This document shows positions 1 to 10,147 of a stretch of DNA of 64,000 bases, piece by piece (position 1 is the first letter of the stretch; every line of letters starts with the position of its first letter). A model generated the notes under the pieces. It was not told the DNA's origin. It searched no databases and saw nothing but the letters and a program-made list of their open reading frames with translations. The DNA is from Uranotaenia lowii. Taxonomy: Eukaryota > Arthropoda > Insecta > Diptera > Culicidae. Made by a program: the position numbers and the translations under genes. The stretch spans positions 355,202,591-355,266,590 of the forward strand of contig NC_073693.1 of the NCBI RefSeq assembly GCF_029784155.1, written 5' to 3'.

Positions 1-185
1 TAGAGAATTGAACCGCTGCCCTCTAGGTTGCAATGAAACTCACCAGCCTCTCGACCAATCCAGCAATAGCTAATTGCCACTGAAATAATTAGTATTTAAA
101 CTAAATGTCATTTGAGATGATTGAGTGGGTTGGTCAATAGAAGGTACCTTATTTCGTTCAAAGGACTTTCAGTACACAATATGAA
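1..185 (-). repeat. tRNA-like (SINE-type) repeat, minus strand
   Basis: Read on the minus strand, this stretch holds TGGTCGAGAGGC, which resembles a pol III box A, and about 35 bases later GCGGTTCAATTCTC, which resembles box B. A related sequence lies on the plus strand at 4985-5345 and shares the box A and box B blocks, AGTTTAAATAC and TGAAAGTCCTTT. A tRNA-derived SINE or the tRNA-like part of a larger element is the simplest reading. It could also be a serine/leucine-type tRNA relic. The window edge cuts it, so the far end is unknown. Confidence 0.35.
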
Positions 186-330
186 TCATAACAAAAATTC
201 GCATCATCAAAAATTTATTCGAATATCTTATTTAACATTTATAAGAAAAATTCGAAAAAATCTTGAATTCCATTTGTAAATATCAGTACAGATATAAACA
301 AAACAAATACCATGACAAGAAATTGACAGA

Positions 331-661
331 CATTTTTGACATGTCGCTTAGAATTCCCATATAGGTTCTTTAAAACACCTTCAAGTATCTTAATGGTGCG
401 CTTTAGAATGTTACGCGAACGTTATCGACCTTCCTGAAAAACATTTTTGACATGTCGCTTAGAATTCCCATATAGGTTCTTTAAAGCACCTTCAAGTATC
501 TTAATGGTGCGCTTTAGAATGTTAAGCGAACGTTATCAACCTTCTTGAAAAACATTTTTGACATGTCGCTTAGATTTCCCATACAGGTTCTTTAAAACGC
601 CTTCAAGTATCTTAATGGTGCGTTTTGGAATGTAACGCGAACGTTATCGACCTTCTTGAAA
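331..661. repeat. Tandem repeat, 3 units of 111 bp
   Basis: Three consecutive units start at 331, 442 and 553, each with CATTTTTGACATGTCGCTTA and ending near CGTTATCGACCTTCYTGAAA. Units differ by a few substitutions. No coding content is seen. The array is followed by related degenerate sequence that ends at GGTTGCTTGGGTA near 848, a motif also present at 5625-5637 and, as CCCAAGCAAC, at the edge of the element at 41300. Confidence 0.85.
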
Positions 662-1432
662 GAAGTTCCATTAAAAGCGCTTAGAAGTTCTGTTATCGAT
701 AGTTTAACCTTTCTAAGGGCGATGGAAGTTCCTGAGTAACTTTTACGCGACAAGAGTCACCTGAGGTTCCCGTAATACATTTTTTCAGCCAAATGTGAAC
801 TTCGGAGTTCGGAGTTAAGTAAAAACGCGACTTTTGGTTGCTTGGGTACAGTGGCATTAGGCCAAAGCACGCATTAGCATTGATTGATGCAGAAATAATG
901 TAAATTTAGGGCACCGGTTGCCAATAATTTGATTCAAATAGGGCTTTTTTTCAAAGATATAACGCGGACCTGATAGGTCCACAAGCAGAGATACTGAAAA
1001 ATGTCCGATCCATGGATGTCATGAGTTCGATTCCTGGTCATCTTCACCCGAAAAATGAAAAAAAAAATCATGTAGAAAATTCAACCCGAGAGATCCCCAT
1101 AACATGAATAAGCGAATATCCAACATAAGCCAAATTAATTATCATGGCAGAAAAATGGTGCCTAAAAAAATCGATTTTTTTTACCCGCATGGTTGTACCT
1201 CATTTGAACGCCATTTGCATTTTCCCAGCATTTTGCCCGCCAACGCTATAGCATCAACTTAGCATAGCACAGTGCTTTTATAGGGTTATACCAGTTTATG
1301 CACTAAAGCAGAAGTTAATTTCGCCAAAACTGGCTCACAGGGCTTATATGATGCACAGAATCAAGCTCTATAGCTGATGTTAGAGCAGGATTTGTGCTAG
1401 TTTTCAGTGCTTATGGTTACTTGGGTATAAAC
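662..1432. other. Non-genic stretch, TE-derived
   Basis: No open frame of interest on either strand. The only recognisable marks are GGTTGCTTGGGTA (around 836-848) and GGTTACTTGGGTA (around 1415-1427), which match the terminal motif CCCAAGYAAC of TIR elements elsewhere in the window. A GTTCGATTCC box-B-like word at about 1025 has no convincing box A partner. Confidence 0.5.
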
Positions 1433-2094
1433 AAAAATAAAACAAAACAAATTCCAATTGGAAAGTTTTTCTTCCAATATTCAGTGAGATTATAATTTAC
1501 ATCATTTTTATTTTATACGTTGCAAAATTTTACATCATTTCTATTTTACACGTTGCAAAATTTCACTGGCGTGTAATTTCCAACTAGCACTGAAAATTCC
1601 GTCATATATGATGCTTCTTTTTATTTACATCACATGTGATGTGATTTTACAGATTTTTTCGTTGTGTGTATGCTATGCTATGCTCACAGAAAAAAAATCT
1701 GAATCCTTAACAACACTGAAATTGGAAATCTTTAATGTTACATGACATAGAACGCGATTTATTAATGTAAATTTACAGACTATAACAAGATTGAATCCTT
1801 AACAGCACTGAATTCTAATGGCATAAATATTACTTGACACGGAACGCGATTATTTGATGGAAATTTACATCACATATGATGTAAATAAAAAGAAGCATCA
1901 CATATGATGGAATTTTCAGTGCGAATTGAATATTACACGTCTTTGATATTTTACATGTCTTTCAAATTCCACACGCCTGTAGATGTTTACAGGCGTGTAA
2001 TATTCAACTCGCACTGAAAATTCCGTCATATGTGATGTTTTTTTTTATTTACATCATATGTGATGTAATTTTACAACTTTTTTCTGGTCACACA

Positions 2095-3035
2095 CACAGC
2101 AAGAAAAAATCGTGTAAATTTAGATCGAAAACGATGCACGAAAACGGAACATCAATTTTGATATAAAATTCTACCACGGTGTATTTTTCTCAACAATGTA
2201 ATTTTTGAGGCGTGTAAATTTAGATCGAAAACAATGCACGAAAACGGATGACATAAACCGTCGTGTAAAAATACACAATGATGTAAATTTCAAAACATAT
2301 TAGCGTTTATTATACAAATCTTTTTAAAATAATCAGACTTTGGGAATTGTTTATGAATAAATACGCCACATGTGTCATTTTATTTAACATGTATTGCCGA
2401 TACACTGCAAACTCAAAAAACGCACACCATCACTGGCAGCTGGAATTGTGGTTGTGTCCGATGATCCCCTACAGGGCGATGTTTTGCCGATCAGCGTCAG
2501 GCAGCATTCTTGAATCCTTCCGGAACAGCATAGTAATCGGAATCCCCTAAACATTAGAAACATTCAACATTGATTCGGCTTTTGATCCATTTATAAAACA
2601 GCAATTCCTGCAATCGAAAGAGAATTTGAAGTTCCATTTTTTTCATTTCGTCTATAACTTTAACCTACCATTTTTTAATTCAATTCTAGAAGGAATTTGG
2701 TTCGGTTTTTATACTAAATTAACTGCGGAAGCGATTTTTTTTTCTTGTCGCACAATAAACCACCATCTCGGATAAAAACATAACAATTTATGCCGCGAAA
2801 AAAAGGAAAACAATGGATCTGTCGTGTTTTACATTGTTTTCGATGTAATTTTATATTGAGATATATTTTTTAGATCAGGGCGTGTAAACATAGATCATAC
2901 AAATTTAAGTTTATACCAATGATTCAAAAATAGATCAAAAAGAGTGTAAAATTACATAAGTTTTGAATTACACTGGTCAAAAAGTAGATCACTCGTATTT
3001 TAGATTGCGTATACTTTTAGAATTTTTTTGCTGTG
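2095..3035 (+). mobile_element. TIR element, TIR CACAGCAAGAAAAAA, uninterrupted copy
   Basis: The left end CACAGCAAGAAAAAATCGTG and right end TTTTTTTGCTGTG form an imperfect TIR flanked by CA on both sides (2093-2094, 3036-3037). The same element, including an identical stretch around 2347-2550, occurs at 40770-49752, where it is split by two insertions. This copy is therefore the empty-site reference for those insertions. The open frame inside (2347-2550) is identical in both copies but has no recognisable family. No transposase is seen, so it is non-autonomous. Confidence 0.75.
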
Positions 3036-3158
3036 CAGAATTCAAAACATCACTGAGATAGAAATTTCTTAAAATTACACGACATGGAATGTTATAGGAC
3101 ATTGAATTAATATTCAATGAATATTTTAAAACACTGAACGCGTTAATGTCATGTAAAA

Positions 3159-3401
3159 ATGAAAACTGTCAAAAACAGGAACACAAATGTAAACAGAGTG
3201 TTTAGTCAAGTCTTGAACCAAAGTATTTTTTTAAAGCAGTTAGCTTCTCAGACCATCGATATCGTTGGTTCCGGATATCTCCGAAAAGCAGCGGCAGCGG
3301 AAGTTGTTCTGGAAGCGGCCCACACTACTCTGCTTAGATCCGGTACTTCGAAAGAAAGTGAAAGGTGGTGCAAGTGCCTTTTAAAATTAATGAATCATTA
3401 A
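3159..3401 (+). other. Orphan gene-like fragment inside the composite element
   Basis: An 80-codon open frame with a GC-rich central part (TTCCGGATATCTCCGAAAAG onward) stands out from its AT-rich surroundings and is followed by AATAAA-rich sequence. A related block lies inverted at about 3960-4060 (shared GGATATCTCCG, TTCTGGAAGCGG and GGTACTTCG-like words). It may be a captured host exon or a relic of the element's own gene. No function can be assigned. Confidence 0.25.
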
Positions 3402-4691
3402 AATTTGTTTGTAGATTAATAAAATAAATGAAATTTATTATTAAAAGGTTGTTTCTTGTAAAAAGATGAAAAAACTCCATTGAATCTGGTCAATAAAAAA
3501 AAAAAATAAAACAAATTCCAATAGGATTTTTCCAGAATTCAGTGGCTTTGAAATTTACATCACTTTCATATTACACGCTGCATAATACTACAGGCGTGTA
3601 ATGTATAACTGGCACTGAAAATTCCGTCATATATGATGCTTCTTTTTATTTACATCATATGTGATGTAATTTTCCAGATTTTTTTGGTAGTGTGTAGTTG
3701 GAAATTACACGCCAGTAAAATTTTACAACGTGTAAAATAAAAAATGATGTAAAATTTAGCAACGTGTAAAATAAAAATGATGTAAATTATAAAATCAATG
3801 AATGTTGGAAGAAAAACTTTCCAATTGGAATTTGTTTTGTTTTGTTTTATTTATTGTTAATATGATTCAATACTGGAATTTTAATTAATATGATTCATTT
3901 TATTAAGTGGCAAAAAATTTTTTAACACACATTATATTTTATTTCTTTTATTTTTTCCGCGAAGTCCCGGATCCAATGTTGAACACCGTGGATCCGCTTC
4001 CAGAACCGCATCCCTGTTTTTCGGATATCTCCGGGAACTATCAACACCGATTAAATTACTCGCGCGCGGGGAAAATACTTTGGCGCACGACTTGACTTAA
4101 CAGTTTTTGTCACATTTGTCTGGTCCTGTTCTTCACAGTTTATAATTTTACATGACATAATCACGTTCAGTGTATTGTAATACTTCATGCCGTGTAATTT
4201 TGAGAAATTTCCAATTCAGTGTTGTTGAGAATTTCGTGTGACCAAAAAAAGTTGTAAAATTACATCACATATGATGTAACGAAAAAGAAGCATCGCATAT
4301 GATGGAATTTCCAGTGCGAGTTGAATATTACACGTCTGCAATCTTCAACAGACGTGTAAAATTTGAAAGACATGTAAAATATTAAGACGTGTAATATTTA
4401 ATTCGCACTGAAAATTCCGTCGTATGTGATGCTTCTTTTTATTTACATCATATGTGATGTAAATTTACATCAAATAATCGCGTTCCGTGTCAAGTAATAT
4501 TTGTGTCATTAGAATTCAGTGCTGTTAAGGATTCAACTGTTTTTATTTTGTAAATTTACATCAATAAATCGCGTTCCATGTCATGTAATAATAAAGGTTT
4601 TCAATTTCAGTGTCGTTAAGGATTCAGATTTTTTTTATGTCGTTAAGGATTCAGATTTTTTTTTCCTGTGTACCATACAATTGATGGGTAA

Positions 4692-4859
4692 TGTGAACAT
4701 GAACTTCATGGTTTTTTCACGGTGCAAGGTCTATTCGGGTGGTCCGGGCGTCGGAAAAGCCCGTTATGGATGGAGCTGGAAGAAGCTGTAGTTTTGGCCA
4801 AGATCGGTGCCCTGAAGACACTCCGGCAGAGCATTATGTGGTTTGAGCTGCTCGACTAA
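4692..4859 (+). pseudogene. Orphan 55-codon terminal-exon-like ORF
   Basis: The open frame ends in TAA at 4857-4859 and encodes a helix-forming, Glu/Leu-rich tail (about residues 29-55, including LAKIGALKTLRQS). An AATAAA hexamer follows at 4885-4890. It has no good start and is embedded among MITE copies. It looks like the last exon and poly(A) site of a gene carried into this repeat cluster. I do not recognise the family. The overlapping frame starting with ATG at 4684 is less gene-like in composition. Confidence 0.3.
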
Positions 4860-4984
4860 TAACTTTTTGTCGTTAATTATAAAGAATAAATATGTATATG
4901 TAAATTTGATAGGCAGTGAGATAGGGTATGGTTAAATAAATAAATAAAACTTATGATTCAAGATTTTGTGTTTATTATTTGATC

Positions 4985-5345
4985 CATTGAAAGTCCTTTA
5001 ATAGAAAAAAATAATACTTATGCCATATTCGTTTCATCCTGGTGGTGCACCGGTAGTGCACCAAGTGCTGTCAAAGCGTTTTTTTTATAATGAAGATGAC
5101 AGCAGTTGGTGCACAACCATCTTTCCACCAGATGAAAACGAATATGGCATTAAACTTCAGCTGTTATCATTTGCCAAAGGTTCTCTAAAAAAGCAACAAA
5201 AAAATCGGTAGTTTAAATACAGCTTTGAACAGTGTTTTGGCATGAGCTGGTATGGTCGAGAGGCAGATGATTTTACTTCCAACCTAGAGAGCAGTGGATC
5301 AAATCCTGAGGCGGTGAGCAGCTATTTTTCGATTCCAAGGAAAGT
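4985..5345 (+). repeat. tRNA-like (SINE-type) repeat, plus strand, split by a hairpin element
   Basis: Contains TGGTCGAGAGGC near 5252 and, 40 bases on, GTGGATCAAATCC. It is the inverted relative of the copy at 1-185. The two also share TGAAAGTCCTTT (about 4988) and AGTTTAAATAC (about 5211). The palindrome at 5020-5150 sits between these blocks and appears to be a later insertion. Confidence 0.4.
5020..5150. mobile_element. 131 bp palindromic foldback element
   Basis: The two arms (5020-5072 and 5097-5150) are reverse complements with few mismatches. They begin ATGCCATATTCGTTT and end at TGCTGTCA, around a loop of about 24 bases rich in T/A. Both arms carry GTGCAC. The ends look like a MITE terminus. 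Transcribed, this would form a stable hairpin. Confidence 0.7.
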
Positions 5346-5379
5346 AAACATTCAATTAGGTAAACATTAAAGTCAATGA

Positions 5380-5640
5380 GATACACCATGATAGACCGGC
5401 AATCTAGCAATCCGTCATCTGGTTGTCAGAGCAATCTGTCAACCGGATCTTTTTCAGCGCGTAGAAGTTTTTTGACATTCTCTTAGAAGCTGAATAGCAT
5501 TCTCTACATCCACCTAAACGAACTTCAAAGTAGCTTTAAGAACTTAAATTGTGGGCTGATTAGCATTCTCTTCAGACAGAAACGAGAGCTGATTAAGCTT
5601 CTATGGAACCTTTTGAAGGGACTTCTGGTTGCTTGGGTTG
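5380..5640. repeat. Diverged repeat ending GGTTGCTTGGGT
   Basis: Two related blocks (around 5465-5510 and 5560-5600) carry GCATTCTCT between AGAAG/AGCT words. The stretch ends with CTTCTGGTTGCTTGGGTTG. The same terminal motif closes the sequence after the 111-bp array, and its complement CCCAAGCAAC opens the element at 41300. No coding content is seen. Confidence 0.4.
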
Positions 5641-5699
5641 TTTCTAGTATTACCCAAAGCTAGGGACAATCCCCCTTGCCCGGTCCACATGCCACACTT

Positions 5700-5783
5700 T
5701 TATTTTTTCTTTTTCTCGGGAATGGCTTTTCTATGCCAATCGTACACCTTAATCTTTTCTCCTGTGGTCGGGACGATTTTGTC
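5700..5783 (-). pseudogene. Orphan terminal exon, C-terminus rich in Lys
   Basis: On the minus strand an AG acceptor (ATACAG) is followed by 27 open codons. They encode a basic tail with the words GEKIKVYDWHRK and a final KKKK, then TAA and an overlapping AATAAA. The codon pattern and the clean stop/poly(A) arrangement look like the last exon of a small conserved gene. No upstream exon is evident nearby, so it is probably a duplicated or captured 3' end. The family is not recognised. Confidence 0.35.
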
Positions 5784-6113
5784 CTGTATTTTTCAACAGC
5801 TGAAATTACAGGACGATTTCGGACAGAAAAAGAGCTCAGGAAAACAGCTGTCAAATTGACCTGTAAGTTCGAAACGGTTTCTACACGAGATTTGCGGGGA
5901 GTTCAGATTTTTTCCTGTAGATCGGGGCGCTTCTTTTTTTTTGTTTCTCCTCCCCTTTCAGTTATTTTAATAGATGAAATTAAATTAAATAAGACGCAAT
6001 GCATCAAATTATTTTATTTTATTAATCAATACAAATATATTTACAAAATCACACACACGATATCACAATCACAACACAACATGATAAGAATAAAATTTTA
6101 CATTTCCTCACAC

Positions 6114-6325
6114 TTATTTTGCATAGGCCACATAGGCATTTACTCCGGGTGATGATGTCCTGCTAGAGAAGGACCGACTGTTCTCAACCGATCGCTGGTC
6201 AGTTTCCCTATAAATAAAGAAAACAATAATTTTAGTAGATTTACTAAAACACAGGATGAATGTAATTACCGTGCGAATCTGGCGTTCCAGGGCCGTGCCA
6301 TCAAACTGAGTCGCGTAGATTCCAT
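6114..6325 (-). CDS. Putative small two-exon ORF (49 aa), unknown
   Basis: Minus strand. Exon 1 is 6325-6270, starting at ATG and ending at a consensus donor (ACG/GTAATT). The intron runs to an ATAG acceptor, and exon 2 is 6207-6114, ending in TAA. The splice restores one frame of 49 codons with a Ser/Arg-rich middle and the C-terminus GVNAYVAYAK. AATAAA-like sequences follow around 6005-6015. The frame stays open about 7 codons upstream of the ATG, so this may be only the 3' end of a longer gene. No family is recognised. It could be a captured or decaying gene end. Confidence 0.35.
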
Positions 6326-6429
6326 TAGACGAGACCCACGGCGAAGGAACCGATGTTGTCAACTGTGCCGTTCTCCGCAGGCCTCAACAGTCATTTTAAT
6401 TTCAGTACTAAGAAACTACCGCGAATTAA

Positions 6430-8177
6430 ATAAAGGAATTTATTCAAATATTAGCGCCTGCGCGAGTACCGCCCGAGTAGCAAAGACCATAGTTAAGCTT
6501 CGTTCAATCGTTAGTAAAAAATCGGTTTCAACTGGTTTCTGTCAACTGGTAGTTGTTCAAACGAGCCAATGTTTTGGTCGAAACAAGTCAGGGTCGTTGT
6601 TCAACGGAGCAAGTTGAAATCAGTCGAAACCGATCCAGCCCGGCAGCAGGATTCGTTACGACCTGGTAGAAATCGGTCGAAGTCAATTGAAAGAGACAGA
6701 TGATCAACTGTCAATCCATTTCTACTTGTTTCGACCCGTTTCTTCTAGGTTTCATTGAACAGACTATTAAACAATAACCGTACGTTGTTATTCATTTTAA
6801 CAACAAATTTCAATGTAAAATCATATTATTTGTGTACCAACTTTATAATATGATGATATCACAATTTTTAGAGTAACCATGAAATGTATAGTTGATACAT
6901 AATATTTCATAGTTGCCGAATAGAGGGGAATCATCGTATCACAGTAATTTTCTTGTGATTTTCAATGGAACAGTGATTTTCATGGTAAAATTAAAATCCA
7001 AACGAAAACGAACATGGTAAACTTTTGCTCTTTTTACTCATTTAAAAATTTTCGTGTAAAGAAAAATTTCATCCCACGCGCGCCATTTTGTTGAATCATT
7101 TTAGTTTTGTGAATCGCGATGACTTCAACAAATATTTCGTTGTGGATGTTTATTAAATATCGGGACCGGAGTAGATTTTTTCCGAGGTCGTACCCCTTGG
7201 TGAAATGGGGATCGATTCGGAAAGCGATGGCACTGCCCGCATACGAAAAAACTCTACCTCAAACAATCAAAACGATAATCGAACCTCTTCCTGCAACTGT
7301 GACTGTTTATATAAGTATAGCTATTGAGTAAAACTATCCAAATCGAATAGCTCAATTACAAATAAAACGATTTAAACCAATCCTCCACGTTTATGTGAAA
7401 GGTCACGCTATAGATTAGATCATCTTAACGGTTTGAACTATTCACGAACTTTTTTTATTAACCGTTAAAATCATCTCGAACGATTACTTCTAACGTCCTC
7501 ACAATTTTGACACTTATTCTTAATAAGAACCAGGGGGGCCAGGTGGTTTCGTCAAAAATCAAGACAACGCGAAGCTAAAAATCATGATTTTTCAGGACAC
7601 TTTTTGATTCATAAAAATAATAAGCAGTTCTGCTTAGATAACATAAATAAAGGCGCAATACAGGTGCTGTAAACAGCTTGATTTATGCAACTGCAGTACG
7701 CAGTTTCTTCTCTGGCCTGCAGTTCATATCGACAAACACCATCGTCATATCAACTGAACAGATTTATTCGAAATCAGGACAAATCTAGATAAATCAGGAC
7801 ACCTGGCACCTCTGATGTCAACTGTTATGACTGCCCTGTCAGGAACGTTTGCTCAATCGGGCCGATTGCAAAACAGACATGGCGGCACTCGAATTCTAGC
7901 GGTTAGAATTCGGTCAGTTTTCGGCTCGATTTCCATCCGCCTGCTCGATTGCTCGAAAACAGACGATATTTTTCGCAGTGCTGCGATGAACAAAACGAAA
8001 CACGAGCAGTTTTCAATCGCAGCAATCCGGGTGCGTGATTGTTGTGAATTGTGTTGTGGAATTTGGTCGCAGTTCTGTTTCTGCCTTTTCCGTTGCTGTT
8101 CAAAAATGCTTTGAGCGGAAGAAGCCATGTCCGCCAATCATTTAATCATAAGCAAGGTATGTTGAGATTGATTGAAT
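6430..8177. other. Non-genic stretch
   Basis: No supported gene. 6520-6760 is built from diverged GGTTTCRACCGRT-type words that resemble the 14.0 kb repeat. 6830-7000 shares CCATGAAAT/ATGGTAAAAT words with the MITE at 16.0 and 18.8 kb. A GC-richer patch at 7815-8110 (ATGGCGGCAC, many CGATTGC words) could be a relict promoter or first exon. An ATG-initiated stub at 8128 runs into GTATGT at about 8158, but no downstream exon follows convincingly. Confidence 0.4.
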
Positions 8178-8740
8178 TCTAAACAATCAAGTTTTATTTA
8201 TTAAAATTTTCTAACTCATTATCGTCCCCAAAGAAAACATCAAAATGTCCCGGGTGTACGGGCTTTGGTGGAATGTCATCCCGGACAACGGATCCGGATC
8301 CCGTACCCACTCAGAGGTGGCATCACATGGATTAGTTTTAATTAGTTTTTGGTGTGAAACTTCAAAGTGGAAAGCAAGGTGAGTGTCGTTGTCACAATTA
8401 TTTACTATTTGCTTATTAAACTGATCTTTTTCATCCAATCTCGATTCAAATTTCGACAATGTTTGATTGATTAAGTTTAAAATAATCAAGTTTTATTTAT
8501 AAAATTTTCTAACCCATTATCGCCCCCATAGAAAACATCGACCCATGCAAACAAAGCTTCCAAAGAAATGTCCACACGGTACGGATTCTGGTGGAATGTC
8601 ATCCTGGACATCGTATCCGGATCCGGATCCCGGATACGCTTCACTTAATTTTAATCGGTTTTCGGTGTGATAGTTCAAAGTGGAAAGCAGGTGAGTACCG
8701 TTGTCACCATTATTTACTATTTACTTATTAAACTGACCTT
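8178..8740 (+). repeat. Tandemly duplicated exon-like unit (2 x about 300 bp)
   Basis: Two units, about 8186-8415 and 8486-8735, share AATCAAGTTTTATTTAT, ATTTTCTAACYCATTATCG, a short ATG frame coding for YGxWWNVI, TTCAAAGTGGAAAGCA followed by GGTGAGT (a consensus donor), and TTATTTACTATTT. Each unit thus looks like acceptor, mini-exon and donor. The mini-frames diverge after about 12 residues and stop. This is either a duplicated 5' exon of a lost gene or part of a transposon. Confidence 0.5.
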
Positions 8741-8868
8741 TCTCAAGATTTAAATTTTAATTCTTGTGGATTTTTGGCTCATTTTTGAGTTTATGGGATG
8801 AATCATCCAATACGATAAAAATCTCTTCAAAATTACAAATAAACAAACTCGACTTTTAGTTTCGTGAC

Positions 8869-8965
8869 ATGGCTCGCACAAAGTAAGTTGTAACAAAACC
8901 TACCGGAGGAAACGCATCTTGTAATTGGCTACCAAAGCCACCCGTTCGAAAAGTGGCCCGTTCGT
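8869..8965 (+). pseudogene. Histone H3 5'-end fragment (decayed)
   Basis: ATGGCTCGCACAAAG matches the start of histone H3 (Met-Ala-Arg-Thr-Lys). A damaged stretch follows in which ACCGGAGGAAA, GGCTACCAAAGCCACCCG and AAAGTGGCCCG correspond to the STGGK, LATKA and ARKSA parts of the H3 tail. The frame is broken by a TAA right after codon 5 and by indels. Only about 30 codons are left. Known family: H3 tails are almost invariant, so this is clearly non-functional. Confidence 0.6.
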
Positions 8966-10147
8966 TCAAAATATCATTGGGGATGTATATTTGCTGACAC
9001 TGATCAACCAAAAACAAAACAATCATAAAAACAAAAATAAAACAAATTTGTGTCTTGGAAAATTTTCCAGTTTTTATTTAATCGTTTGATCAAACTGTGT
9101 AAGAGATTGTTCCGAGTTTTATCCCGGTAGTGTCTTTTCGTCGGTGATAGCTGGAAGTAAATGAGGACTGCAAGCTTCCAAAAGTTTTACTACGTTGAAA
9201 CTCATCACAGACCATTCGAAAAAGTCTGTATCGATGGATTGGACGCCGAGAAAACAACCGGATGCGGGTGATCGTAGTTCGGATTCAAGATTATTTTTGA
9301 TTTAGAAGTAAAATCAGAAAAAAAATCGCTTCCTGCTGTGCAAAATTCTAGTTTAGCTTATTGTCTTAGTTTTATTCATGCTTTGATTAATTGAATTTCT
9401 ACGATCCGGTTACAATTTACAGGTGGCCACGAAGAAAAACAAGTTCAACCAATTATTGCATACTTTTTTCACTAAATCGGTTGTTCTTGGAAAACATGTA
9501 TCAAACTATGGTTTAAAAGTACCATCGGAAGGGATCCCGCAAATTTCTTTGCAGGTTTGTATCCTTATTTCTTTATAACGAAATAATAACATAAATAAAA
9601 AAACATAAATAAAATAACATTTCATTTCAGGAATCCAAGAAGTCGGCCCGAGACTTAAAAACTTGAAATCGAATTGACTGCTCCATTCAAGCGTTCTTCG
9701 GTTGAGAAAACTCCTTGAGTTCAATTTATAACAGCTGCGGGATTGCACTCGCTACAGTGTTTTAATCACAATTGTGATCTTCGTCTGGGACATCATGTGA
9801 ACGAACAGTTTTGAAGATTGAATCAAATGGAAATCCCGGAATCTAGAATCGCTACCTGTTGGTAATGAAATGGGTGAGTTTGCTTTTCTAATGTTATTGT
9901 GTTTATCATGATTTTATTTTGTTTAATTGCACACAATCACTATAAAAACTACACCTGGTTTAGACACTATTCAATCCTAACTTTAAAACAGATTCTACTG
10001 ATAAGCAGCTTGAACTTCAAATTATAAATAATTGTATTTAAACGAATGCACCTTGAATAAGTTTGTAAAATATAGTTTTGTGTGATTATTCTTTATGTTT
10101 TACAGACGAATAAGTGCCTAAACTCTTTTTGTGTTCCTTTTTTGCAG
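8966..10147. other. Non-genic stretch
   Basis: No supported gene. 9421-9565 (plus) is an open, lysine-rich stretch of about 45 codons flanked by AG and GT. It could be an exon of the decayed genes that follow, but I cannot assign it. The rest is AT-rich with no recognised repeat. Confidence 0.4.

Larger units (their letters stand above)
1433..3853. mobile_element. Foldback/MITE composite with about 170 bp terminal inverted repeats
   Basis: The left end (1433-1600, AAACAAATTCCAATTGGAAAG then CATCATTTTTATTTTA-type blocks) is repeated inverted at 3705-3853. The match runs through ACTTTCCAATTGGAATTTG, two GATGTAAA blocks and TTGGAAATTACACGCCAGT. A third partial copy of the same arm lies at 3500-3600 in direct orientation, so the structure is composite. 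Another TIR element (2095-3035) lies inside it. No transposase frame is visible, so it is non-autonomous. Confidence 0.65.
1587..4470. repeat. Six copies of a 62-65 bp MITE core
   Basis: The core starts GCACTGAAAATTCCGTCATA, has TGATGCTTCTTTTTATTTAC in the middle and ends with CATCATATGTGATGTAA. I find it at 1587 (+), 1862-1922 (-), 2011 (+), 3612 (+), 4254-4317 (-) and 4405 (+). It contains two near-palindromes (ATCAYATRTGAT). The pairs of opposite orientation around 1862/2011 and 4254/4405 look like whole MITEs with the core as terminal repeat and an ACACGTCT/AGACGTGT centre. Confidence 0.75.

Noticed and set aside
331..661. CRISPR-like array
   Set aside because: The 111-bp units are contiguous with no unique spacers, and the genome is eukaryotic.
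1000..1050. Box-B-like GTTCGATTCC as sign of a tRNA or SINE
   Set aside because: No box A at a suitable distance and no stem pairing.
7119..7331. 70-codon plus-strand frame as a gene
   Set aside because: No splice or poly(A) context and no recognisable content; composition is like the surroundings.
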